Below, piece by piece: positions 5,662 through 8,985 of a stretch of 8,985 bases of DNA (within the stretch, counting starts at the first letter, position 1; every line of letters starts with the position of its first letter). Below the pieces are notes generated by a model, which was not told where the DNA came from, did not search any database, and worked only from the letters and a program-made list of their open reading frames with translations. A program made the position numbers and the translations under genes. The stretch covers positions 1 through 8,985 of the forward strand of contig CAYTYZ010000027.1 of assembly GCA_964442385.1 (NCBI GenBank). Direction: 5' to 3'. The DNA comes from CAYTYZ01 sp964442385 (GTDB taxonomy: Bacteria > Patescibacteriota > Microgenomatia > UBA12405).

Positions 5662-7193
5662 TGCACTTCTTCCACTGTACCATCATTGGTTTCGGCTGGT
5701 GAAGGCTTTTTTGTTGGTGTTTCGGGCTTAGTTGTGTCTGAAGAAGAAAGGTCAGAGCCAATAGTCATGACAACATCACTAGTATTAGTGTCGGATAGAG
5801 TAGCCTGAAAGTCGGCATCAAAGAAAGACATTTCTTGTTTAAAATATTCTTCAAGCTCAGCATATTTTTTCTTTACTTTGATACTATTTGAAGTTGCTTT
5901 TGCCGGAGCATTACCAGTTGTGACAGTTTTAAAGCCTAGCTTTAAAAGTTTTTCTTTAATTAAAGCAGCTTGCCCACTAATATCAGTACCATTTAATACT
6001 TGGAATTTGAGAGCTTTATTTACTGGCGCTAGGGTAGGCTTGGGTGTAGGTTCGGCTGTTGGACTGACTTGAGGTGTGGGAGTAACCGTAGCAATGTCTT
6101 CAGGTGTAGCAGAATCACGATTGTAAACATACCACACTAAAACTGAAACTAAAATGGCGGTGGCTAAAATTGCTAAAAAGATAGGCAGGGGTGAGCGAGA
6201 GCGTTTGCCTACATTTTTTTGATCTGTTGGATTAAAGGTAGAATCAGCGGATGATGGAGTTGTAAGAGTAGAAAGCGACAATGGGGCTACTGGAGCTTGA
6301 ACCTTGGCTACAACCTCAGGTTTGACTAAAATAGTTGGAGTAGGAGCGGATGGTTTTGGTCCCTCTGGTGATTTTGCAATAGTTTTGGGTTTGGTACTAC
6401 TAGCCATAAAGGCACCTATGGCTGGTACTGGTAAATTAGGAGCGAACTTTAATTGACTGGCAATAGAGCTTTCTTCAAACTCTGCTTTTTCTAGCCCTGC
6501 TTGAGATTTGTACTCTAGACTAGTATTTTTAGGATGGAATAGACGGTTGATGGTCTTGTCAAAGTATAAGTTACTGTAATTAATGATTTTTTGGATTTCC
6601 GGGTGTGTCCCCTTTAGCTTGTTGGTTAAAAACAAATTGTCTCCTTTGGCTAAAAACAAGACATGTTCATCCTTGTTGTAGGTATAAATAGAAAAGTATT
6701 CTTGCTTGTAAAAATTATTTATAACCCTAGCAATAGACCGAGCATAGGAGAGATATTCAACTTTGTCTGGTAAATTAGTTAATTTAACCAGATTTGCTTC
6801 TAAAAGTTTGAAACGTGGATTGTGAAACAAATCGGCTTGAATTATGGTTTTGGCGCCTGATTGGTTTAAAACAAATTCTATATTGTCAAGATCGATTTCA
6901 AAATTAACGGTATCTTGGGCTAATTTTAAAACTTCTTGCTTGTCTATAGTGGTAGACTTTACATCATAGACAAAGGATTTAGTTACCATGACATCCTCGG
7001 TAAGCAAGACTATGACCTGTCCTGGTTTTTCTGTTTTAAGGTGCTCGTTTAAAGGAAGTAAATCTATATCAGCAGTTTCTTTGTAGAGATTAAGTGGGAA
7101 GGATAGGAAGTTGTTGACATCTTTGTCAGTATAGACATCCACAGTGTCAGACTTGGGAATTATTACTAGTTTTTTAGGTTTTCCAAACAGCAT
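5658..7193 (-). CDS. Single-pass membrane protein: possible PilM-like cytoplasmic head plus extracytoplasmic LytR_C domain
   Basis: 511 residues in five parts. Residues 1-220 form a globular region (VIVLLTEDVMVTKSF, LLEANLVKLTNLPDKVEYLSYARS, IQKIINYSNLYFD) whose order resembles degenerate actin-fold proteins of the PilM type; this is an inference. Residues about 255-330 are a Pro/Thr/Ala/Lys linker. A membrane segment at about 336-357 follows GKRSRS, giving an N-in topology by the positive-inside rule. Residues 362-392 are a second Pro/Thr linker. Residues about 394-482 match the LytR_C pattern: FQVLNGTDISGQAALIKEKL, LGFKTVTTGNA, then DVVMTIGSDL near the end. An acidic Pro/Thr tail closes the protein. 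LytR_C usually sits at the C-terminus of LytR-CpsA-Psr enzymes, which attach glycopolymers to the wall, but no LCP catalytic domain is present here. A scaffold linking cytoplasm and envelope is plausible. The start is supported by a -10 element 5 nt upstream. Confidence 0.8.
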   Translation of the reverse strand: MLFGKPKKLVIIPKSDTVDVYTDKDVNNFLSFPLNLYKETADIDLLPLNEHLKTEKPGQVIVLLTEDVMVTKSFVYDVKSTTIDKQEVLKLAQDTVNFEIDLDNIEFVLNQSGAKTIIQADLFHNPRFKLLEANLVKLTNLPDKVEYLSYARSIARVINNFYKQEYFSIYTYNKDEHVLFLAKGDNLFLTNKLKGTHPEIQKIINYSNLYFDKTINRLFHPKNTSLEYKSQAGLEKAEFEESSIASQLKFAPNLPVPAIGAFMASSTKPKTIAKSPEGPKPSAPTPTILVKPEVVAKVQAPVAPLSLSTLTTPSSADSTFNPTDQKNVGKRSRSPLPIFLAILATAILVSVLVWYVYNRDSATPEDIATVTPTPQVSPTAEPTPKPTLAPVNKALKFQVLNGTDISGQAALIKEKLLKLGFKTVTTGNAPAKATSNSIKVKKKYAELEEYFKQEMSFFDADFQATLSDTNTSDVVMTIGSDLSSSDTTKPETPTKKPSPAETNDGTVEEVQ

Positions 7194-7198
7194 AGTTA

Positions 7199-7207
7199 GT
7201 TATAACA
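7199..7207 (-). promoter_or_regulatory. Extended -10 promoter of the LytR_C gene, predicted leaderless
   Basis: On the minus strand TGT (7205-7207) precedes TATAAC (7199-7204), an extended -10 with five of six consensus bases. The ATG at 7191-7193 follows after 5 nt, as at the other leaderless-type starts. A -35 candidate TTGTCT (7224-7229) lies 19 bp from the -10 and is weak. It lies in the 45-nt gap after the methyltransferase stop, so the LytR_C pair can be transcribed separately from rpsL-rpsG-methyltransferase. Confidence 0.65.
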
Positions 7208-7238
7208 GTATGGAATAAAATTAAGACAACTGCAAGAG

Positions 7239-7853
7239 TTAGGTAGACTGCAAACAGCAAAAGACAAATTGAAAGCTAAACAAGTTTGGAAAAACTTTTA
7301 GCCTTTGTCCTAGCCCGGTAAAATATATTTGGTTAATTTTAAGCCCAGAGCTAGTGATTAACTCCTTTGCTGTTTTTTGGGTAAAAAATCTTAAATGGTC
7401 TGTACTCATAATACCTGGCTTGTATTCAAAATTGCCCAATAAGTGGGATAAACGTAGCTCTAATCTGGCAATATTGGGTAAAGAAATCCAAATTTGCCCA
7501 TTTTTATTTAAATTTTTAATGGATTCTGTCAAAACTAAGTCTGGCCTTGGCAAGTGTTCGAGGATGTCAGAAAAAACTATATAGTCATACTTTTGTTTTA
7601 AATTTATTTTCTCGACATATAGGTTTCTAGAATAAACTTTGTTGCAAAAAGATTGGGCGATTTTTAGGGCTTTTAAATTTATGTCTATACCGTCCACCTT
7701 GCAGTTTTTAACAGACAACAGTTTGGCCAGATGCCCACTATTACAACCAACATCAAGAACAGTGGAGGCCGGGCTTATGTTATTAAAAATAATCTTTAAG
7801 GGTCCAAATTGATCCAGTGTCTGTGTGGAAAATACAGGATCTTTGTTATACAT
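7239..7853 (-). CDS. Class I SAM-dependent methyltransferase
   Basis: 204 residues with the Rossmann-like methyltransferase core. Motif I is VLDVGCNSG (32-40), which binds S-adenosylmethionine. Asp57 in DGIDIN would bind the ribose hydroxyls. DYIVFSDILEHLPRPD (90-105) is the motif IV/post-IV region typical of the Methyltransf_23/UbiG-like group, followed by IWISLPN and HLRFFTQKTAKELITSSG. The protein ends on the last core strand (LFSFQFVFCC), so it is near full length with a minimal C-terminus. The acceptor is unknown. Relatives often modify quinones, sugars or envelope glycolipids. It starts 12 nt after rpsG on the same strand with no clear promoter or Shine-Dalgarno site, so it is probably co-transcribed with the ribosomal protein genes, an unusual position between rpsG and fusA. 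A role on a ribosomal target is only a guess from position. Confidence 0.85.
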   Translation of the reverse strand: MYNKDPVFSTQTLDQFGPLKIIFNNISPASTVLDVGCNSGHLAKLLSVKNCKVDGIDINLKALKIAQSFCNKVYSRNLYVEKINLKQKYDYIVFSDILEHLPRPDLVLTESIKNLNKNGQIWISLPNIARLELRLSHLLGNFEYKPGIMSTDHLRFFTQKTAKELITSSGLKINQIYFTGLGQRLKVFPNLFSFQFVFCCLQST

Positions 7854-7865
7854 TTATAACAAATA

Positions 7866-8342
7866 CTACCACTTTAAATGTGCAAAGGCTTTGTTGGCCT
7901 CGGCCATGCGTTCGACTTCGGTTCGTTTGGTGACAGAACCACCTTGGCCCTGATGGGCACTTTGCAGTTCCGTATATAGCTTTTCACCAAAAGTATGAAA
8001 AGACTTGTTGGGTAGCTTTCTAGCGTTTTCAATTAGCCAACGAATTGCAAGGGATGACTGACGGTGTGGCCTTACTGGAGTAGGAACCTGGTAAACAGCA
8101 CCACCAATTCTTCGAGGTCTTACTTCTACTTTTGGCTTGACATTGTCTAAGGCTTGTTCTAAAAATATTGCTGGATCGAGTTTGGTTTCGGCCTTGATTT
8201 TTTCAAGGCACAAATATACTTGGGCCTTGGCTGCCGCTTTTTTACCGTGAAGCATACACCTATTGATAAGTCTGGTAACTGTGGTGTTGTTGTAGACTAA
8301 ATCAGGCAACACTTTTCTGGATTGTAGAGCACCTTTTCTCAT
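7866..8342 (-). CDS. rpsG: Small ribosomal subunit protein S7
   Basis: Complete 158 residues, the usual bacterial length (about 156). S7 starts assembly of the 30S head by binding the 3' major domain of 16S rRNA, and it lines the E-site and mRNA exit channel. Recognisable blocks are the N-terminal RKVLPD, LINRCMLHGKKAAA, FLEQALDNVKPKVEVRPRRIGGAVYQVPTPVRP (about 60-92, including the beta-hairpin), and the C-terminal MAEANKAFAHLKW. The ATG lies 3 nt after the rpsL stop, with no Shine-Dalgarno site, so translational coupling to rpsL is likely. In E. coli S7 represses its own operon by binding near this junction, but no such structure is evident in a 3-nt gap. Confidence 0.97.
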   Translation of the reverse strand: MRKGALQSRKVLPDLVYNNTTVTRLINRCMLHGKKAAAKAQVYLCLEKIKAETKLDPAIFLEQALDNVKPKVEVRPRRIGGAVYQVPTPVRPHRQSSLAIRWLIENARKLPNKSFHTFGEKLYTELQSAHQGQGGSVTKRTEVERMAEANKAFAHLKW

Positions 8343-8345
8343 AGT

Positions 8346-8765
8346 TTATTTAGCGGCAGCCGTCTTTTTGGCGCCATATTTTGATCTGGACTGTTGCCTT
8401 CCAACAACTGCTCCAGCATCGTATTTTCCACGAATAATATGATAACGAATACCAGGAAGATCTCGAACACGACCACCACGAATAGTTACAATACCATGCT
8501 CTGCTAAATTATGCCCAACTCCAGGAATGTAGGCTGTGACGACTGTTCTGTTGGAAAGTCGAACTTTGGCTACCTTTCTGAGGGCTGAATGTGGCTTTTT
8601 AGGAGTCATGGTTTTGACTACTGTAACTACCCCCTTTTTAATAGGGTTTATGGTTTTTACTGGTCGGTTCTTGACACTGTTAAAAGAACCCCGTAGGGCT
8701 ACTACTTTTAATTTGTATATCCTTTTTTTACGCGGACGTTTGATTAGTTGATTAAAGGTTGGCAT
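8346..8765 (-). CDS. rpsL: Small ribosomal subunit protein S12
   Basis: 139 residues from the ATG at 8763-8765, which gives the canonical MPTFNQL N-terminus. An upstream in-frame ATG at 8795 would add ten residues and overlap rpoC, and is rejected. S12 sits at the decoding centre and controls fidelity. Landmarks are TPKKPHSALRKVAKVRLSN (54-72), AYIPGVGHNLAEH (78-90), RGGRVRDLPGIRYHIIRG (96-113) and QSRSKYGAKK. Compared with the enterobacterial or mycobacterial form there is a 13-residue insertion near residues 27-40 (FNSVKNRPVKTIN), the same place as in Bacillus S12. The streptomycin-related Lys43 is kept (Lys56 here), but the equivalent of Lys88 is Arg101. Asp102, the residue methylthiolated by RimO in E. 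coli, is kept. The gene follows rpoC by 4 nt. Confidence 0.97.
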   Translation of the reverse strand: MPTFNQLIKRPRKKRIYKLKVVALRGSFNSVKNRPVKTINPIKKGVVTVVKTMTPKKPHSALRKVAKVRLSNRTVVTAYIPGVGHNLAEHGIVTIRGGRVRDLPGIRYHIIRGKYDAGAVVGRQQSRSKYGAKKTAAAK

Positions 8766-8769
8766 TGTT

Positions 8770-8985
8770 TTATAAAATATTTTGTTTTTTTCCAACTGGA
8801 ATTAGACGTCCGATAATAACATTTTCCTTTAGACCAATCAAGTTGTCGATAGCACCAACGAGTGATGCTTCTGTAAGCGTAGTAGTGGTTTGCTGGAAAG
8901 ATGCGGCAGATAACCAAGAGTTGGTTGTCAAAGATGATTGGATAAGTCCAAGAAGACTCTTGGTTCCTTTTGACAATCTCTTGCC
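8770..8985 (-). CDS. rpoC: RNA polymerase beta' subunit, C-terminal end only
   Basis: The last 71 codons and TAA stop of a gene that continues beyond the right edge. The reading frame is open to base 8985. The conserved beta' C-terminus is clear: LLGLIQSSLTTNSWLSAASF, LTEASLVGAIDNLIGLKENV and IIGRLIPVG. These residues form the end of the catalytic core's largest subunit, near the active-site trigger and omega-binding regions. The tail after RLIP is short (VGKKQNIL), so there is no long C-terminal extension. The 4-nt gap to rpsL suggests that rpoC, rpsL, rpsG and perhaps the methyltransferase form one transcript. A TTG at 8974-8976 can be read as a start, but it is an internal leucine codon. 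Confidence 0.95.
   Translation of the reverse strand, partial: GKRLSKGTKSLLGLIQSSLTTNSWLSAASFQQTTTTLTEASLVGAIDNLIGLKENVIIGRLIPVGKKQNIL

Noticed and set aside
8766..8780. TTTATA-N5-ATG upstream of rpsL as another leaderless promoter
   Set aside because: TTTATA is a poor -10, no -35 is visible, and the gene is 4 nt behind rpoC, so it is read as an operon member.
8766..8795. Upstream ATG extending S12 by ten residues
   Set aside because: The canonical S12 N-terminus MPTFNQL starts at 8765, and the extension would overlap the rpoC 3' end.
8770..8976. A separate 68-residue gene with a TTG start
   Set aside because: The frame is open to the window edge and the residues are the conserved end of RpoC.
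1..8985. tRNA, rRNA, CRISPR array or insertion sequence
   Set aside because: No cloverleaf, rRNA core, regular spacer-repeat array or transposase was recognised by eye. A covariance-model search would be decisive.

Overview
The window looks like an AT-rich bacterial chromosome fragment from a metagenome assembly, since a 10-N scaffold gap sits at 3153-3162. Stop codons are TAA, TAG and TGA, so the standard bacterial code applies. Several traits together suggest a Candidate Phyla Radiation (Patescibacteria) member, perhaps Microgenomates-like. These are a ribosomal protein S12 with the 13-residue insertion known from Firmicutes-type S12, a LytR_C protein with a possible PilM-like head, a short RmlA-type nucleotidyltransferase, and small orphan genes between informational genes. 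The lineage is an inference. A lineage call would need a tree of S12, S7, EF-G and RpoC.

Layout, from the right end leftward along the minus strand. The 3' end of rpoC (8770-8985) is followed after 4 nt by rpsL (8346-8765), after 3 nt by rpsG (7866-8342), and after 12 nt by a class I SAM-dependent methyltransferase (7239-7853). A separate transcription unit then carries a 511-residue single-pass membrane protein with an extracytoplasmic LytR_C domain (5658-7193) and, through an ATGA overlap, a small membrane-anchored protein (5296-5661). Converging on it is a plus-strand RmlA-like sugar-1-phosphate nucleotidyltransferase (4584-5303). Back to back with that gene is a minus-strand protein with two zinc ribbons (3914-4534). 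A plus-strand FAD-dependent oxidoreductase interrupted by the assembly gap (2796-4053) overlaps the zinc-ribbon gene tail to tail by 140 nt. EF-G (fusA, 552-2654, minus) follows, and then a partial HEAGH-motif metallopeptidase-like gene (1-515, minus).

The rpoC-rpsL-rpsG-fusA order is the classical beta/str arrangement, but about 5.2 kb of mostly envelope or sugar-related genes separates rpsG from fusA. No tuf follows fusA inside the window.

The most striking pattern is in the promoters. Five genes have a sigma70-type -10 hexamer exactly 5 nt before their ATG, and two of these also have a near-perfect or perfect -35 at 17-bp spacing. Transcripts would start at or within a base or two of the A of the ATG, so these genes look leaderless. 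Genes inside operons instead sit 3-12 nt after, or overlap, the preceding gene. Two AT-rich inverted repeats at the convergent junctions are plausible terminators. No tRNA, rRNA, CRISPR array or insertion sequence was recognised, and no gene-free stretch exceeds 141 bp.
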